A stretch of 35,209 nt of DNA from Candidatus Pelagibacter sp. (GCA_028408025.1 JAOOKL010000002.1:1-35209), one strand, 5' to 3'; positions 15,849 through 28,254 are shown, counted from the stretch's first letter. Notes: generated by a model not told the origin, from the letters alone. Numbers and translations: made by a program.

Positions 15849-16553
15849 TTATTTTTTTCCTTTGGTTGCTTGAGCTTTTTTAATTTTAGCCTCATATTTT
15901 TCTAAAACTGTTTTTTTGGATATGTTCTTAACTGACTCTCTAATATAAACTGTAGTGTTTTTTGATCCAGGTATAGATCCTCTTAAATAAATTAAATTAT
16001 TATCAAAGTCAGATTTAATAATTTCTAAGTTTAACATTGTTCTTAATTTATCACCCATATGGCCTGCCATTTTTTTTCCTTTAAAAACTTTTCCTGGGTC
16101 TTGTCTTTGTCCTGTAGAACCATGAGATCTATGAGATACGGAAACACCATGTGATGCCCTCAAACCTCCAAAATTCCATCTTTTCATTACTCCAGCAAAT
16201 CCTTTTCCAATAGTTTTTGACTTTACGTCAACAAATTTTTTGTCTTTAAAAATCTCTAATCCAAATTCATTTCCTTCTTTGTATTGATCAACTTTTTCAA
16301 CTCTATATTCTTTTAAAATTTTTTTAGGTTCAGTATTTTTTTTGGCAAAATAACCTTTCATTTGTTTTGTGAGTTTTGAGTTCTTTAGTTTAAAAAAACC
16401 AACTTTTATTGCATTGTAACCTCTTTTTTCACTACTGATTACATCTAAAACCCTTCCTTTCTCAACTTTAATTACTGTTACAGGTATAGACTGTCCACTT
16501 TTCATAAACTCACGTGTCATCCCAATTTTAGTACCTATTAATCCTAAGCTCAT
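15849..16553 (-). CDS. rplC: 50S ribosomal protein L3
   Basis: L3 is an early assembly protein with a loop close to the peptidyl-transferase centre. The 234-residue protein starts [20 protein letters not shown] after Met. It carries [19 protein letters not shown], the [20 protein letters not shown] block containing the Gln that is methylated by PrmB in other bacteria, then [15 protein letters not shown]. The C-terminus has about 20 extra basic residues compared with the 209-residue E. coli protein. Confidence 0.98.
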   Translation of the reverse strand: MSLGLIGTKIGMTREFMKSGQSIPVTVIKVEKGRVLDVISSEKRGYNAIKVGFFKLKNSKLTKQMKGYFAKKNTEPKKILKEYRVEKVDQYKEGNEFGLEIFKDKKFVDVKSKTIGKGFAGVMKRWNFGGLRASHGVSVSHRSHGSTGQRQDPGKVFKGKKMAGHMGDKLRTMLNLEIIKSDFDNNLIYLRGSIPGSKNTTVYIRESVKNISKKTVLEKYEAKIKKAQATKGKK

Positions 16554-16554
16554 A

Positions 16555-16863
16555 TTATATCTTTATTTCTATATCTACCCCAGATGCTAAATCTAATTTC
16601 ATTAAAGCTTCTACAGTTTGGGGTGTTGGTTCAATTATATCTATAAGTCTTTTATGTGTTCTTGACTCAAATTGTTCTCTACTTTTTTTATCGATATGTG
16701 GTGATCTTAAGACAGTATATCTTTCTATTCTTGTGGGTAAAGGTATTGGCCCTTTAACTTGTGCTCCGGTTCGTTTAGCAGTATTTACTATCTCTTCGGT
16801 AGAAAGATCTAAGATCTTATTATCATATGCTTTTAAATGTATTCTAATATTTTGATTTTCCAT
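16555..16863 (-). CDS. rpsJ: 30S ribosomal protein S10
   Basis: S10 is a head protein of the 30S and also the NusE partner of NusB in antitermination. The 102-residue protein has [56 protein letters not shown] and a final [12 protein letters not shown]. It is only two bases downstream of fusA, so it depends on the str promoter unless a promoter lies inside fusA. The classical tuf gene between fusA and rpsJ is absent. Confidence 0.98.
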   Translation of the reverse strand: MENQNIRIHLKAYDNKILDLSTEEIVNTAKRTGAQVKGPIPLPTRIERYTVLRSPHIDKKSREQFESRTHKRLIDIIEPTPQTVEALMKLDLASGVDIEIKI

Positions 16864-16865
16864 AA

Positions 16866-18941
16866 TTAAGCTAATTTTTTTGTTACTTCATCTTGAACAT
16901 TTTGAGGAACTTTATCGTAATGACTAAATTGCATTGTATATTGAGCTCTTCCTTGTGTTGAAGATCTTAAGTTATTTATATATCCAAACATATTTGCAAG
17001 GGGAACAGTAGCCTGGATAGCAGTGGCATTCCCTCTTGCTTCAGTCGAAGCAACCTGACCTCGTCTACTGTTTAAATCTCCTATTACATCACCCATAAAA
17101 TCCTCTGGAGTCACTACTTCTACCTTCATCATAGGCTCTAATAACTTTAATGATGCTTTATTGCATGCTTCTCTGAAACACATCCTTGATGCAATTTCGA
17201 AAGCTAGAACACTTGAATCTACATCATGATGTAAACCATCTAAAATAGTTACTTTATAGTCTATGACTGGAAAACCAGCGAGTATACCACTATCAGCAAC
17301 ACTCAAAACCCCTTTTTCAACTCCTGGAATAAATTCTTTAGGTATAGCTCCACCTTTGATTTTATTTTCAACTTCTCTACCTTTGCCTGGTTCTAATGGT
17401 TCGACACTCAAAGTTACTTTGGCAAATTGACCAGATCCACCACTTTGCTTTTTATGTATATAAGTTACTTCGGAAGAACCTAATATTGTTTCTCTATAAG
17501 CTACTTGTGGTGCACCTACATTTGCTTCAACTTTAAATTCTCTCTTCATTCTGTCAACAATTATATCTAAATGGAGTTCGCCCATGCCTTTAATAATTGT
17601 TTGTCCAGACTCTTCATCAGAAGTAACTCTGAACGAAGGGTCCTCTTTAGCAAGTCTGTTAAGTGCTTCACCCATTTTTTCTTGGTCAGCTTTTGTTTTA
17701 GGTTCAACAGCAATTTCTATTACTGGGTCAGGAAATTCCATAGGTTCTAACAAGATAGGTTTTTTTTCATCACATAAAGTATGCCCCGTGATAGTGTGTT
17801 TTAATCCGGCTAAGGCAACTATATCTCCAGTCGTGGCCTCCTTAATATCCTCTCTACTATTAGCATGCATTAACAACATTCGACCCACTCTCTCACTTTT
17901 TTCTTTTGAAGAGTTGAAAACTGATGTCCCTGCTTGTAACTTACCTGAATAAATTCTTATAAATGTTAGAGAGCCCACAAAAGGGTCATTGGCAACTTTA
18001 AACGCTAAGGCAGAAAATGGTTCATTGTCCTCAAATTTCATTTGTAATTTTTCCTCAGAATTGATTTTTGTTGCTTCAATTGAGCCTATATCTTTAGGGC
18101 TAGGAAGATAATCAATAACTGCATCAAGCAATGGTTGAACACCTTTATTTTTAAAAGCAGATCCAGTTGTGATAGGAACAAAACTAAAACTCAAAGTACC
18201 TTTTCTAATGCATTTAATTAAATCAATTTCGGAAGGCTCTTTTCCATCAAGGTAAGTCTCCATAAGTTTTTCATCTTGTTCCACAGCTGCTTCTACTAAG
18301 TCTTTTCTATATTTATCTGCTTTTTCTTTTAAATCGGTTGGTATATCAACATATTCAAATTTTGCGCCAAGATCTTCGTTTTGCCATACAACACCTTTCA
18401 TTTTTACTAAATCAACTACACCTTTTAGATCCGCTTCAGAACCAATAGGTATTTGTAAAACTAATGGATTGCAGCCCAATCTTTCTTTTATCATGTCAAC
18501 ACATCTGTAAAAATCAGCTCCTGTTCTATCAAGTTTATTCACAAAACAAATTCTAGGTACTTTATATTTGTCTGCTTGACGCCAAACAGTTTCAGATTGA
18601 GGTTCAACACCAGCAACACCATCAAACACTGCCACTGCACCATCTAAAACTTTTAAAGATCTTTCTACTTCAATTGTAAAATCTACGTGCCCTGGCGTAT
18701 CGATAATATTTATTCTATGGTCTCTCCAAAAACATGTTGTAGCTGCTGAAGTAATAGTGATCCCTCTTTCCTGTTCTTGTTCCATCCAGTCCATCGTTGC
18801 TGCACCATCATGTACCTCACCTATTTTATGACTTTTTCCTGTATAATATAAAACTCTTTCTGTTGTAGTAGTCTTGCCAGCATCTATATGGGCCATGATT
18901 CCTATATTTCTATATTTATCTAAAGTATATTTAGTAGCCAT
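16866..18941 (-). CDS. fusA: elongation factor G
   Basis: EF-G is the GTPase that drives translocation and, with RRF, ribosome recycling. The 691-residue protein shows G1 AHIDAGKTT (17-25), the switch [11 protein letters not shown]3 DTPGHVDF, G4 NKLDRTG and the switch-region [13 protein letters not shown]. Domain II, domain III ([14 protein letters not shown]), domain IV ([15 protein letters not shown]) and domain V ([20 protein letters not shown]) are all present. The length matches the canonical translocase. It begins six bases after rpsG, and rpsJ follows directly. Confidence 0.98.
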   Translation of the reverse strand: MATKYTLDKYRNIGIMAHIDAGKTTTTERVLYYTGKSHKIGEVHDGAATMDWMEQEQERGITITSAATTCFWRDHRINIIDTPGHVDFTIEVERSLKVLDGAVAVFDGVAGVEPQSETVWRQADKYKVPRICFVNKLDRTGADFYRCVDMIKERLGCNPLVLQIPIGSEADLKGVVDLVKMKGVVWQNEDLGAKFEYVDIPTDLKEKADKYRKDLVEAAVEQDEKLMETYLDGKEPSEIDLIKCIRKGTLSFSFVPITTGSAFKNKGVQPLLDAVIDYLPSPKDIGSIEATKINSEEKLQMKFEDNEPFSALAFKVANDPFVGSLTFIRIYSGKLQAGTSVFNSSKEKSERVGRMLLMHANSREDIKEATTGDIVALAGLKHTITGHTLCDEKKPILLEPMEFPDPVIEIAVEPKTKADQEKMGEALNRLAKEDPSFRVTSDEESGQTIIKGMGELHLDIIVDRMKREFKVEANVGAPQVAYRETILGSSEVTYIHKKQSGGSGQFAKVTLSVEPLEPGKGREVENKIKGGAIPKEFIPGVEKGVLSVADSGILAGFPVIDYKVTILDGLHHDVDSSVLAFEIASRMCFREACNKASLKLLEPMMKVEVVTPEDFMGDVIGDLNSRRGQVASTEARGNATAIQATVPLANMFGYINNLRSSTQGRAQYTMQFSHYDKVPQNVQDEVTKKLA

Positions 18942-18947
18942 AATCTA

Positions 18948-19418
18948 TTACCATCTAAAGTGAGCGAAAGCTTTATTAGCTTCTGCCATTTTATGAGTAT
19001 CTTCTCTTTTTTTAATTGCTGAACCTTTGTTTTGTGACGCGTCTAAAATTTCAGCATATAATTTATCAGCCATTGTTTTATTTTTTCTTTTTCTAGTAGC
19101 ATCCATTAACCATCTTAAGGCTAAAGCTTGTGCTCTTTTTGATTTTACCTCAACTGGCACTTGGTAAGTAGCTCCACCAACTCTTCTTGACCTGCACTCT
19201 AAATTTGGTTTAACGTTGCTGATAGCTGTATTGAAAATTTTTAATGGGTCTTCTTTATTCTTTGATTTAATTTTATCTAATGCATCATAAAGAATTTTTT
19301 CTGCCGTAGATCTTTTTCCATCATACATTATTGAGTTTATAAATTTGGAAATTACTTCAGAATGAAATTTTGGATCGGGATATACTTTTCTTACTGGAGC
19401 TTTTCTTTTTCGAGACAT
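18948..19418 (-). CDS. rpsG: 30S ribosomal protein S7
   Basis: S7 nucleates assembly of the 30S head and contacts E-site tRNA. I place the start at the ATG 19416-19418, giving 156 residues that begin [20 protein letters not shown], the family's normal N-terminus and length. A longer in-frame reading reaches 19478 but would overlap rpsL by 56 bases and add 20 residues with no S7 similarity. Conserved parts are [36 protein letters not shown], the RALALRWL-type segment and [15 protein letters not shown]. It starts four bases past the rpsL stop. Confidence 0.96.
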   Translation of the reverse strand: MSRKRKAPVRKVYPDPKFHSEVISKFINSIMYDGKRSTAEKILYDALDKIKSKNKEDPLKIFNTAISNVKPNLECRSRRVGGATYQVPVEVKSKRAQALALRWLMDATRKRKNKTMADKLYAEILDASQNKGSAIKKREDTHKMAEANKAFAHFRW

Positions 19419-19422
19419 AAAA

Positions 19423-19794
19423 TTATTTTGGTTTTTTTGCTCCGTAGAGCGATCTTCTTTGTTTACGATTTGTAACACCCTGGGTATCTAAATTTCCTCT
19501 TAAAATATGGTAACGAACTCCTGGCAAATCTTTAACTCTTCCGCCTCTTAACAAAACTACCGAGTGTTCTTGTAAATTGTGTCCTTCACCAGGAATATAA
19601 GCGGTAACTTCAAATCCATTTGATAGTCTCACTCTAGCAACTTTCCTTAAAGCAGAATTAGGTTTCTTTGGTGTAGTAGTATATACTTTTACACACACCC
19701 CCCTTTTAAGTGGTTGTCTTTCCAAAGCAGGAACTTTGTTCCTTGATATAGGTTTTACTCTGCTTTTTTTAATCAATTGATTAATTGTAGGCAT
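19423..19794 (-). CDS. rpsL: 30S ribosomal protein S12
   Basis: S12 is the decoding-site fidelity protein and the first gene of the str operon. The 123-residue protein begins [20 protein letters not shown]. The [12 protein letters not shown] loop retains the Lys whose change gives streptomycin resistance. The [21 protein letters not shown] loop contains the Asp methylthiolated by RimO in other bacteria. Both look wild-type. It is preceded by a 179-base gap with promoter candidates, the largest intergenic gap in the window. No Shine-Dalgarno is evident ahead of the ATG. Confidence 0.98.
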   Translation of the reverse strand: MPTINQLIKKSRVKPISRNKVPALERQPLKRGVCVKVYTTTPKKPNSALRKVARVRLSNGFEVTAYIPGEGHNLQEHSVVLLRGGRVKDLPGVRYHILRGNLDTQGVTNRKQRRSLYGAKKPK

Positions 19795-19843
19795 AGAAAA
19801 TATTTTGAAAGCTGAAGTAAAATAGCCTGGGTGCTCTTTTATT

Positions 19844-19880
19844 GTTAGTGTTTAAGACTATATAATGTCTTACTTCTAAC
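19844..19880. repeat. imperfect inverted repeat over the str promoter
   Basis: Plus strand: inner arms TAAGAC (19853-19858) and GTCTTA (19867-19872) pair perfectly around an 8-base AT loop. Outer arms GTTAG (19844-19848) and CTAAC (19876-19880) also pair, with 4 and 3 unpaired bases between inner and outer arms. It covers the proximal -10 and spacer, so it could be an operator dyad or, from the distal promoter, a leader hairpin. Confidence 0.5.
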
Positions 19881-19886
19881 ATTCAA
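19859..19886 (-). promoter_or_regulatory. proximal candidate promoter of rpsL operon
   Basis: On the minus strand TTGAAT (19881-19886) is followed after 16 bases by TATATA (19859-19864). Initiation near 19850 gives a leader of about 55 bases before the rpsL ATG. The -10 lies in the loop of an inverted repeat. Confidence 0.55.
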
Positions 19887-19896
19887 AATGAGCCGT

Positions 19897-19924
19897 AAAC
19901 TAACATCGAATTGGTAAAAGTCAA
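19897..19924 (-). promoter_or_regulatory. distal candidate promoter of rpsL operon
   Basis: On the minus strand TTGACT (19919-19924) is followed after 16 bases by TAGTTT (19897-19902). The -35 is strong and the -10 weak. A transcript from here, starting near 19890, would include the whole inverted repeat at 19844-19880 in a leader of about 95 bases. Confidence 0.4.
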
Positions 19925-19973
19925 TATTCTGGATCTGTAAAATATAAGTAATTAATTGCTATTTTGCTTTGTT

Positions 19974-22900
19974 TTAAGCTGTTTGTTCGGGTGTCGCTGA
20001 TTCAGTCTCAAGCTGTTGCTTTTTAAGCTCTTCTAGCCTAGCTTTATCTTGTTCTCTAGCTTGTTTGTCCCAATCAATTTTCGTAAGTCCTGTTCCAGCA
20101 GGTACTAATCTTCCTACAATAACATTTTCCTTTAAACCTTCTAATCTATCAGTTTTTCCTTTGATAGAAGCGTCAGTCAAAACCCTTGTGGTCTCCTGGA
20201 AAGAGGCAGCAGAAATAAACGAATTTGTTTGTAATGAAGCTTTTGTTATACCAAGCAACACTCTTTCGAATGTTGCAGGTTTCTTTTTATTTGCTCTTAA
20301 ATCTTCGTTAATCTTATTTATATCTAATAAATCAATCACCTCACCAACTAAAAATTCAGTGTCACCTGGATCTTTAATTTCAACTCTTTTTAACATTTGT
20401 CTTACGATAGTCTCTATGTGTTTATCATTTATTACAACACCTTGGAGCCTATAAACTTCTTGAACTTCACTTACAAAATATTCTGTTAATTTTTCTACTC
20501 CTAAAATTCTTAAAATATCGTGAGGGGCTGGACTTCCGTCTAATAAATATTCACCTTTTTTTATCTTTTCACCTTGGTTAAAATTAACATGCTTACCCTT
20601 TGGAATTAAATAATTAGAAGTTTCTCCATTAGCCGAAACAATTGAAATTTTTTGTTTACCTCTAACTTCTTTACCAAATTCAATTACTCCATCATTCTCG
20701 GCTATAATTGCACTATCTTTAGGTCTTCTAGCTTCAAATAATTCTGCTACTCTTGGTAAACCTCCAGTGATATCTTTTGTTTTTGATGTTTCTTTTGGTA
20801 ATCTTGCTAAAACGTCTCCAGCAGAGATTTTTTGTCCATCCTTAACTGACAAAATTGTATCTGGCACTAAGTAATAACGTGCTTCATTTCCATCTGCTTT
20901 TTTAATTATCTCCCCTTTATCATCTCTTAAAGTTATTCTGGGTTTAAGTTCAGAATTTTTTGACAACGATTTCCAATCTGTAACTGATTTAGATGATAAC
21001 CCAGTAGCATCATCAAGAGTTTCTGTTAATGAAAGACCTTCGGTTAAATCCATATAATTTACAATACCTCCAGTTTCAGCAATCACAGGCAATGTGTAAG
21101 GATCCCACTCAGCTATTTTTTTTCCTTTTTCTATAATTTCACCATCTTTAAAAAATAATTTTGATCCGTAGTTAACTTTATAAATTGCTAATTGTCTTCC
21201 GCTATCATCTTCGATACTAAGTTGAGTATTACGACCCATTACTATTATATTTTTTTTAGAGTCTTCGATTAAATTTTTATTAATTATATTTAATTTTCCT
21301 TTTGTTTGAGAAATTATTTGTGATTCTTCTTTTATTTGAGCAGTACCTCCTACATGAAAGGTTCTCATTGTAAGCTGTGTACCTGGTTCACCAATTGACT
21401 GAGCAGCAATCATTCCAACAGCCTCACCAACACTTACAAGTTTTCCTCTTGCTAAATCTCTTCCATAACTCATTGCGCATACACCTTTAGTAGAGCCGCA
21501 AGTAATAACTGAATAAACATTGACTGATTTCACTCCAGCTGCATCAATTTTCTCACAATCGTTTTCATCAATTAATTTTTCTTTTTTGATAATTATTTCA
21601 CCAGTGACAGGATTCTTTATATTTTCAGCTATAACTCTTCCTAAAACTCTTTCTGATAAACTTACTAAAATATTTCCACCTTCAATTATTTCAGAAATAG
21701 TTACAGATGATTTAGATTTACAATCACACTCTTTTTTAGTGATTTGTACATCCTGTGCTACATCACATAATCTTCTTGTTAAGTAACCAGAGTTGGCTGT
21801 TTTTAAAGCAGTATCTGCTAAACCTTTTCTAGCACCGTGAGTAGAATTAAAATATTCTAAAACAGTCAATCCCTCTTTAAAATTTGATATAATTGGAGTT
21901 TCAATAATTTCACCAGAGGGTTTAGCTATTAGACCTCTCATACCCGCTAATTGTTTCATCTGCGCTTGTGAACCTCTCGCACCTGAGTCTGCCATCATAT
22001 AAACCGAATTAGTTTCAATTCTGTCGTTATCATAAACTTTTTCAGCTGATGAAATTTCTTTCATCATCTCATTGGCAACTGTATCAGTGCATTTAGACCA
22101 GACATCAACAACTTTATTATATTTTTCACCTCTAGTAATTAAACCATCTGAATACTGCTTCTCATATTCTTCTATTCTTTTTTTTGTATTATTGATCAAG
22201 CTTTCTTTGGTTTTAGGAATTAATAAATCATCTTTTCCAAAAGAAATTCCTGCTTTAAAAGCGTGTTTAAAGCCTAATGTTTTTATTCTATCACAAAAAA
22301 TTACTGTTTCTTTTTGTCCACAGTATCTAAATATTGTGTCAATGACTTCTGAAACATTCTTTTTTGTCAAGAGTCTATTTATTAGACTAAATTTTATATT
22401 TTTATTAACTGGCAATAAATTTGCTAATAAAAAACGTCCTGCCGTACTTGTATACTTTTCAATTTTTTTAGTTCCTTTTTCATCGACTGTTTTAAAAATA
22501 GAAACTATTTTAGAATGCAAGCTTATCGATTTACTCTCTAAAGCTTGCTCAATTTCATCCACGCTTGAAAAAATACCTTTTGGTTTTTTGTCATTTTCTT
22601 CAGCTTGGGATAAATAATAAATACCTAAAACTATATCCTGACTCGGAACTATTATTGGTTTGCCGTTTGAAGGACTTAAAATGTTATTTGTAGACATCAT
22701 TAGAACTCTTGCCTCTAACTGCGCCTCTAAACTTAAAGGTATATGAACAGCCATTTGATCTCCATCAAAATCAGCATTAAATGCTGCACAAACTAATGGA
22801 TGTAATTCGATAGCATTACCTTCAATTAGTTTTGCCTCAAATGCTTGAACGCCTAACCTGTGTAATGTTGGTGCTCTATTTAGTAGAATAGGATGTTCTC

Positions 22901-24161
22901 TAATTATATGTTCAAGACTATCCCAAACTTCACTCTTTTCTTTTTCTACAAGTCTTTTTGCTTGCTTAATGGTAGTGGCCAGCCCTAATTTATCAAGTCT
23001 AGCATATAAAAACGGTTTAAATAACTCTAAAGCCATTTTTTTCGGTAAACCACATTGATGCAATTTAAGTTCTGGACCTACTACAATTACAGATCTACCT
23101 GAGTAATCTACTCGTTTACCTAATAAATTTTGTCTAAACCTTCCTTGTTTACCTTTAAGCATTTCTGCAAGTGATTTTAGAGGACGTTTTCCTGTTCCAG
23201 TTATTACTCTTCCTCTTCTTCCATTATCAAATAACGCATCAACAGACTCTTGAAGCATCCTTTTTTCATTTCTGACAATAATATCTGGAGCTTTTAAATC
23301 TAAAAGTCTTTTCAATCGATTATTTCTATTAATAACTCTTCTATACAAGTCATTTAAGTCAGAAGTAGCAAATCTTCCTCCATCAAGAGGCACTAGAGGT
23401 CTTAGCTCAGGTGGAATTACTGGAACTGAGGTTAAAATCATCCATTCAGGTTTATTGCCTGAAGATATGAAAGACTCAATTAATTTTAATCTTTTTATAG
23501 TTCTCTCTTCAGTTACTTTAGATTTAATTTCAGCTAATGAGTCTCTTAACCTTTTTTGCTCTTTTTTGAGGTCTAAATTAACTAAAATTTCTCTTACTGC
23601 CTCCGCTCCAATACCAGCTGAAAACGCATCTTCACCAAACTCGTCTTGTGCTTTCAGTAATGCTTCCTCAGATAATAACTGACCTTTTTTTAATGTTGTA
23701 AGTCCTGGTTCAATAACAATAAAACTTTCAAAATACAGAACTTTTTCAACTTCTTTAAGTTTCATATCAATACCTAATGAAATTCTACTAGGCAAAGACT
23801 TTAAAAACCAAATGTGCGCAACTGGGCAAGCCAAATCTATGTGTCCCATTCTTTCTCTTCTTACATTTGATTTTGTTACCTCAACTCCACACTTCTCACA
23901 TATTATACCTCTAAACTTCATTCTTTTATATTTACCACATAGGCACTCATAATCTTTTACGGGTCCAAAAATACGAGAACAAAATAACCCGTCTTTTTCT
24001 GGTCTAAATGTTCTGTAATTTATAGTTTCAGGTTTTTTTATTTCACCGTAAGACCAAGATTTTATCTTCTCTGGACTAGCTAAGGTAATCTTAATACTAT
24101 CAAAATTATTTTCTGTTACTAAGTTTTGATTATCAATATTTTTTGTAATATTTTTTTCCAT
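19974..24161 (-). CDS. rpoC: RNA polymerase beta' subunit
   Basis: Beta' carries the catalytic Mg2+ site and the clamp. The 1395-residue protein has the N-terminal zinc finger ([20 protein letters not shown], about 68-87), [20 protein letters not shown], and the absolutely conserved active-site [12 protein letters not shown] with its three Asp. The bridge-helix region follows, with [17 protein letters not shown]. The second zinc site includes CDCK and [16 protein letters not shown], and the trigger-loop region has [20 protein letters not shown] and MRTFHVGG. The C-terminus ends in an acidic, Gln-rich tail. It starts one base after the rpoB stop. Confidence 0.99.
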   Translation of the reverse strand: MEKNITKNIDNQNLVTENNFDSIKITLASPEKIKSWSYGEIKKPETINYRTFRPEKDGLFCSRIFGPVKDYECLCGKYKRMKFRGIICEKCGVEVTKSNVRRERMGHIDLACPVAHIWFLKSLPSRISLGIDMKLKEVEKVLYFESFIVIEPGLTTLKKGQLLSEEALLKAQDEFGEDAFSAGIGAEAVREILVNLDLKKEQKRLRDSLAEIKSKVTEERTIKRLKLIESFISSGNKPEWMILTSVPVIPPELRPLVPLDGGRFATSDLNDLYRRVINRNNRLKRLLDLKAPDIIVRNEKRMLQESVDALFDNGRRGRVITGTGKRPLKSLAEMLKGKQGRFRQNLLGKRVDYSGRSVIVVGPELKLHQCGLPKKMALELFKPFLYARLDKLGLATTIKQAKRLVEKEKSEVWDSLEHIIREHPILLNRAPTLHRLGVQAFEAKLIEGNAIELHPLVCAAFNADFDGDQMAVHIPLSLEAQLEARVLMMSTNNILSPSNGKPIIVPSQDIVLGIYYLSQAEENDKKPKGIFSSVDEIEQALESKSISLHSKIVSIFKTVDEKGTKKIEKYTSTAGRFLLANLLPVNKNIKFSLINRLLTKKNVSEVIDTIFRYCGQKETVIFCDRIKTLGFKHAFKAGISFGKDDLLIPKTKESLINNTKKRIEEYEKQYSDGLITRGEKYNKVVDVWSKCTDTVANEMMKEISSAEKVYDNDRIETNSVYMMADSGARGSQAQMKQLAGMRGLIAKPSGEIIETPIISNFKEGLTVLEYFNSTHGARKGLADTALKTANSGYLTRRLCDVAQDVQITKKECDCKSKSSVTISEIIEGGNILVSLSERVLGRVIAENIKNPVTGEIIIKKEKLIDENDCEKIDAAGVKSVNVYSVITCGSTKGVCAMSYGRDLARGKLVSVGEAVGMIAAQSIGEPGTQLTMRTFHVGGTAQIKEESQIISQTKGKLNIINKNLIEDSKKNIIVMGRNTQLSIEDDSGRQLAIYKVNYGSKLFFKDGEIIEKGKKIAEWDPYTLPVIAETGGIVNYMDLTEGLSLTETLDDATGLSSKSVTDWKSLSKNSELKPRITLRDDKGEIIKKADGNEARYYLVPDTILSVKDGQKISAGDVLARLPKETSKTKDITGGLPRVAELFEARRPKDSAIIAENDGVIEFGKEVRGKQKISIVSANGETSNYLIPKGKHVNFNQGEKIKKGEYLLDGSPAPHDILRILGVEKLTEYFVSEVQEVYRLQGVVINDKHIETIVRQMLKRVEIKDPGDTEFLVGEVIDLLDINKINEDLRANKKKPATFERVLLGITKASLQTNSFISAASFQETTRVLTDASIKGKTDRLEGLKENVIVGRLVPAGTGLTKIDWDKQAREQDKARLEELKKQQLETESATPEQTA

Positions 24162-24162
24162 A

Positions 24163-27100
24163 TTAATTCAACTCTATATTTAATCCTAAAGCCCTAATTT
24201 CTTTAACTAATACGTTAAAGGACTCCGGAACCCCTGACTCAAAGTTATTATTTCCTTTAACTATTGTTTCATAGACTTTTGTTCTTCCTGCTACGTCATC
24301 AGATTTTACAGTCAATATTTCTTGTAAAGTATAAGATGCGCCATATGCCTCTAGTGCCCATACTTCCATTTCTCCAAATCTTTGTCCTCCAAGTTGAGCT
24401 TTTCCTCCCAATGGTTGTTGAGTAACTAAACTATAAGGACCTGTAGATCTTGCATGGATTTTATCCTCAACTAAATGATTTAGTTTCAGCATATAAATTA
24501 TTCCTACTGTAACAGGACGGTCAAACATTTCTCCAGTTTGTCCATTCCATAACTGTGTTTGTCCTGAATTTGGTAATTTAGCTAAATTTAACATGTCCGT
24601 AATATCTTTTGTACTTGCTCCATCAAAAACGGGAGTTGAAATTGGTACTCCATCAGAAATGTTTTGAACTAACTCAGCGATTTCTTTTTTAGATAATTTC
24701 GAAATGACTTGCTCATAATATTCTTTTCCATAAATATCTTTTAGTTTACTTTTAATTTTCTCAATTTGAGACTCGAAATCTTTCAAATAAACTTTTATTT
24801 GTTCGCCTAGTTCTGAACAAGACCATCCTAAGTGAGTTTCTAGAATCTGTCCGACATTCATTCGACTAGGTACACCTAATGGATTAAGAACGATATCAAC
24901 CGGTTTACCATTTTGCATATATGGCATATCCTCTACTGGAACAATTTTACTAACAACTCCTTTATTTCCGTGTCGTCCAGCCATTTTATCACCAGGCATG
25001 AGTCTTCGTTTTACTGCTACGAAAACTTTAACAACCTTCATTACTGTCGGTAACAAATCATCACCTTGCTGTATTTTGCTTACCTTATCTTCAAACCTTA
25101 ATTTTATATCTTCAAAAGCACTATCAAATTGACTTTTTAACTTTTCTAAATTGTTATTTATTTCTTGTTTCTCAAAGGAAATTTTCCATAAATCTTTAAG
25201 CGATAAATTTTCAAAATCGTTTATATTTAATGTTGTGCCAGGTTTTAAATTTTTATACTGTTTATTGATTCTTTGATTATTTAATAAATTAACTGCTCTT
25301 AGTTTTATATTTCTATTTAATATCTCTTCCTCTACTTTTTTATCTTCTTGCACAGACTCAATCTCTGCTCTCTCTATTGCTATTGATCTCTCATCTTTTT
25401 CAATGCCGTGTCTATTGAAAACTCTTACATCTATAACAACGCCTGCACTTCCAGAAGGCAATTTCAATGATGAGTCTCTTACATCAGTAGCTTTTTCTCC
25501 GAAAATTGATCTTAAAAGTTTTTCCTCAGGGCTTGATGAAGTTTCACTTTTTGGAGTTACTTTACCAACTAATATATCTCCAGGTTTTACTTCAGCTCCA
25601 ACATAAACAATTCCTGACTCATCTAAATTTCTCAGACTTTCCTCACTTACGTTAGGTATATCTCTTGTAATTTCTTCCGCACCCAACTTTGTATCTCTAG
25701 CCATTGACTCATATTCTTCGATATGAACTGAAGTGAATACATCATCTGTTACACATCTCTCAGAAATTAAAATTGAATCTTCAAAATTGTACCCTTGCCA
25801 AGGCATAAAGGCTACTGTCACATTTTTACCTAAAGCTAATTCTCCAAGTTTAGTGGCTGGGCCATCAGCTATAATATCACCTTTTTTAATCTGGTCTCCA
25901 ACCTTTACGAGTGGTTTTTGATTTATACAGGTATTCTGATTTGATCTTTGAAATTTTGATAAATTGTAAATATCTACCGCTGACTGAGATAGATCGGTAA
26001 CATCGGTAGCTTTAACGACAATTCTTTTCCCATCAATTTTATCTACCATACCATTTCTTTTTGCCACTATTGTTACTCCGGAGTCCAATGCTACATCTGA
26101 CTCGATACCAGTTCCAACTAACGGAGACTCTGGCTTTAATAACGGAACTGCTTGTCTCATCATATTAGAACCCATCAAAGCTCTATTGGCGTCATCATTT
26201 TCTAAAAATGGAATTAATGCTGCTGCTACTGAAACTAATTGTTTAGGAGATACATCTATAAAATCAATATTTTCCTTATTGGATAACTCAAAATTTAAAT
26301 TTTTTCTACATGCCACCAACTCTTCCTCGAAAGATCCATCATTTTTGATTGCAGAGTTTGCCTGCGCAATAGTATATTTTTCCTCTTCAATAGCTGATAG
26401 ATATTTAATTTCTGAAGTAACTTTTCCATTTACTACTTTTTTATAAGGACTCTCAATATAACCAAATTTATTTACTCTACAGTATGTAGCTAAGCTATTT
26501 ATTAATCCAATATTTGGTCCCTCAGGTGTTTCGATTGGGCAAATTCTTCCATAGTGTGTAGGATGAACGTCTCTAACTTCAAAACCCGCTCTTTCTCTTG
26601 TTAGTCCTCCTGGGCCTAATGCTGATACTCTTCTTTTATGAGTTATTTCTGACAAAGGATTCGTTTGATCCATAAATTGAGATAGTTGAGATGTTGCAAA
26701 AAAATCTTTTAATGATGTAGTAATTGGTTTAGCATTTATGAGATCTTGAGGCATAGCAGATTCTATCTCCAAGAAAGTAGACATTTTTTCTTTAACTGTT
26801 CTTTCCATTCTCAAAAGCCCAATTCTAAATTGGTTCTCAACTAGTTCTCCAACTGATCTGACTCTTCTATTTCCTAGATGATCTATATCATCCACTTCAC
26901 CTTTGCCGTCTCTTAAATCCAACATAAATTTTATTATCGAAATAATATCATCCGTGCTTAAAATAGTTTTTTTATTATTTATATTTAAATTTAGTTTTGA
27001 ATTTAATTTAACTCTTCCGACTTCAGATAAATCATATCTTTCTTTCTTAAAATAAAGATTATTAAATATCTCTTCAGCAATTTCTAAGGAAGGGGCTTCA

Positions 27101-28254
27101 CCAGGTCTCAAAACTTTATAAATATCTCCTAATGCATCTTGTTTTGTCAAATTTTTATCAACTTTAAGAGTTTCTAGAAGGTAAGGTCCTTTATTTATTG
27201 GGTCAACATTTACAAGGCTTAAGTTTGACTCACCTTGTTCAGTAATTTTGTCTAATTGTTCTTCAGTTATATCAAAACCAGCAGAAATAATTACTTCACC
27301 GTTTTTATTTTTTATGTCAGTTGCACTATATTTTCCAATAATTTGATCTCTTGAATTCAAAACAGATTTTAGTCCTTTTTCCTGTAATTTTTTTGCAATA
27401 ATAAAATTTAATTTTTCCCCTTTAGATAAAACTTTTTTGCTATTTTTGGAGTCAATTAAATCATAAGATAATTTTATAGGTCTTTTATAGTTTTCTGGAT
27501 TAAAATCTGTAATCCACATTTTGGAATTTGTATCATAGAGATATTTGTCAATTGTGTAAAAAGTATTAATTATTTTTTCTTTTGAAAAACCTAATGCGTA
27601 TAAAATAGTCGTAATTGGTAGTTTTTTCTTTCTATCAATTCTAAAATATAAAATATCCTTTGGATCAAACTCAAAATCTAACCAAGAACCTCTGCCAGGA
27701 ATTATTCTGCAATTAAATAATAGTTTTCCACTTGCATGAGTTTTGCCTTTGTCATGATCAAAGAAAACTCCTGGACTTCTGTGCATTTGGTTTACTACTA
27801 CTCTTTCAACTCCATTAGTAATAAAAGTTGCGCTTGGAGTCATTAATGGTAAGTCTCCAATGAAAACCTCTTGTTCTTTTGCAGAAAGAATTTGCTTTGT
27901 GTTATTTTCAGTATCTATATCGTAAACTACTAGTCTTAAATTTGCTTTTAAAGCTGCAGAGTAAGATAAACTTCTTTGTTTACATTCTATTACATCAAAT
28001 TTAGGTTTTTCAAGTTTATAAGAAATATATTCAAGAGTTGATTTTTCACTTCCGTCTTCAATAGGAAAAATACTTTTAAAAACTTTATCAATTCCTTTTG
28101 ATAAGTCTTTCATTTGTTCTTCAAGTGTTTTGGACTCTAAAAACTCGTTATAAGAATTTTTTTGTACTTCAATTAAATTTGGTATTGATAAACCTTCAAT
28201 AAGTTTACCGAAATTTTTTCTTATATTTTTCTTTTGAGTAAAAGATAATTGCAT
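24163..28254 (-). CDS. rpoB: RNA polymerase beta subunit
   Basis: Beta forms one pincer of RNA polymerase. I use the ATG at 28252-28254 (1363 residues), since [17 protein letters not shown] aligns residue for residue with the E. coli N-terminus; a TTG one codon upstream is in frame. The rifampicin pocket [20 protein letters not shown] followed by [20 protein letters not shown] keeps the usual Ser, His and Asp residues, so it looks rifampicin-sensitive. Other landmarks are [60 protein letters not shown] and [20 protein letters not shown] near the end. It is preceded by a stem-loop in the rplL-rpoB gap. Confidence 0.99.
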   Translation of the reverse strand: MQLSFTQKKNIRKNFGKLIEGLSIPNLIEVQKNSYNEFLESKTLEEQMKDLSKGIDKVFKSIFPIEDGSEKSTLEYISYKLEKPKFDVIECKQRSLSYSAALKANLRLVVYDIDTENNTKQILSAKEQEVFIGDLPLMTPSATFITNGVERVVVNQMHRSPGVFFDHDKGKTHASGKLLFNCRIIPGRGSWLDFEFDPKDILYFRIDRKKKLPITTILYALGFSKEKIINTFYTIDKYLYDTNSKMWITDFNPENYKRPIKLSYDLIDSKNSKKVLSKGEKLNFIIAKKLQEKGLKSVLNSRDQIIGKYSATDIKNKNGEVIISAGFDITEEQLDKITEQGESNLSLVNVDPINKGPYLLETLKVDKNLTKQDALGDIYKVLRPGEAPSLEIAEEIFNNLYFKKERYDLSEVGRVKLNSKLNLNINNKKTILSTDDIISIIKFMLDLRDGKGEVDDIDHLGNRRVRSVGELVENQFRIGLLRMERTVKEKMSTFLEIESAMPQDLINAKPITTSLKDFFATSQLSQFMDQTNPLSEITHKRRVSALGPGGLTRERAGFEVRDVHPTHYGRICPIETPEGPNIGLINSLATYCRVNKFGYIESPYKKVVNGKVTSEIKYLSAIEEEKYTIAQANSAIKNDGSFEEELVACRKNLNFELSNKENIDFIDVSPKQLVSVAAALIPFLENDDANRALMGSNMMRQAVPLLKPESPLVGTGIESDVALDSGVTIVAKRNGMVDKIDGKRIVVKATDVTDLSQSAVDIYNLSKFQRSNQNTCINQKPLVKVGDQIKKGDIIADGPATKLGELALGKNVTVAFMPWQGYNFEDSILISERCVTDDVFTSVHIEEYESMARDTKLGAEEITRDIPNVSEESLRNLDESGIVYVGAEVKPGDILVGKVTPKSETSSSPEEKLLRSIFGEKATDVRDSSLKLPSGSAGVVIDVRVFNRHGIEKDERSIAIERAEIESVQEDKKVEEEILNRNIKLRAVNLLNNQRINKQYKNLKPGTTLNINDFENLSLKDLWKISFEKQEINNNLEKLKSQFDSAFEDIKLRFEDKVSKIQQGDDLLPTVMKVVKVFVAVKRRLMPGDKMAGRHGNKGVVSKIVPVEDMPYMQNGKPVDIVLNPLGVPSRMNVGQILETHLGWSCSELGEQIKVYLKDFESQIEKIKSKLKDIYGKEYYEQVISKLSKKEIAELVQNISDGVPISTPVFDGASTKDITDMLNLAKLPNSGQTQLWNGQTGEMFDRPVTVGIIYMLKLNHLVEDKIHARSTGPYSLVTQQPLGGKAQLGGQRFGEMEVWALEAYGASYTLQEILTVKSDDVAGRTKVYETIVKGNNNFESGVPESFNVLVKEIRALGLNIELN

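Larger units (their letters stand above)
19795..19973 (-). promoter_or_regulatory. rpoC-rpsL intergenic region (str operon control region)
   Basis: This 179-base stretch separates the rpoC stop from the rpsL start. It contains two promoter-like sequences reading towards rpsL, an inverted repeat overlapping the nearer one, and a 33-codon reading frame overlapping the rpsL start out of frame. I see no GC-rich hairpin with a T-tract after rpoC, so read-through from rpoBC cannot be excluded. A conserved rpsL leader RNA has been described in Rickettsia (rpsL_ricks); whether this leader resembles it needs a covariance-model search. Confidence 0.6.

Noticed and set aside
19419..19478. Longer rpsG start giving 20 extra residues
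   Set aside because: It would overlap rpsL by 56 bases and the added residues do not resemble S7; the ATG at 19418 gives the normal 156-residue protein.
19888..19917. Nine-codon plus-strand frame in the rpoC-rpsL gap
   Set aside because: Too short, opposite to all neighbouring transcription, with no ribosome-binding site.
20065..20454. 129-codon plus-strand open frame antisense to the rpoC 3' end
   Set aside because: Shadow of the conserved rpoC C-terminal region; no motif or promoter.
22072..22617. 181-codon plus-strand open frame antisense to rpoC
   Set aside because: It lies wholly within the clearly functional rpoC gene, has no recognisable family motif, and looks like a mirror of low-stop AT-rich coding sequence.
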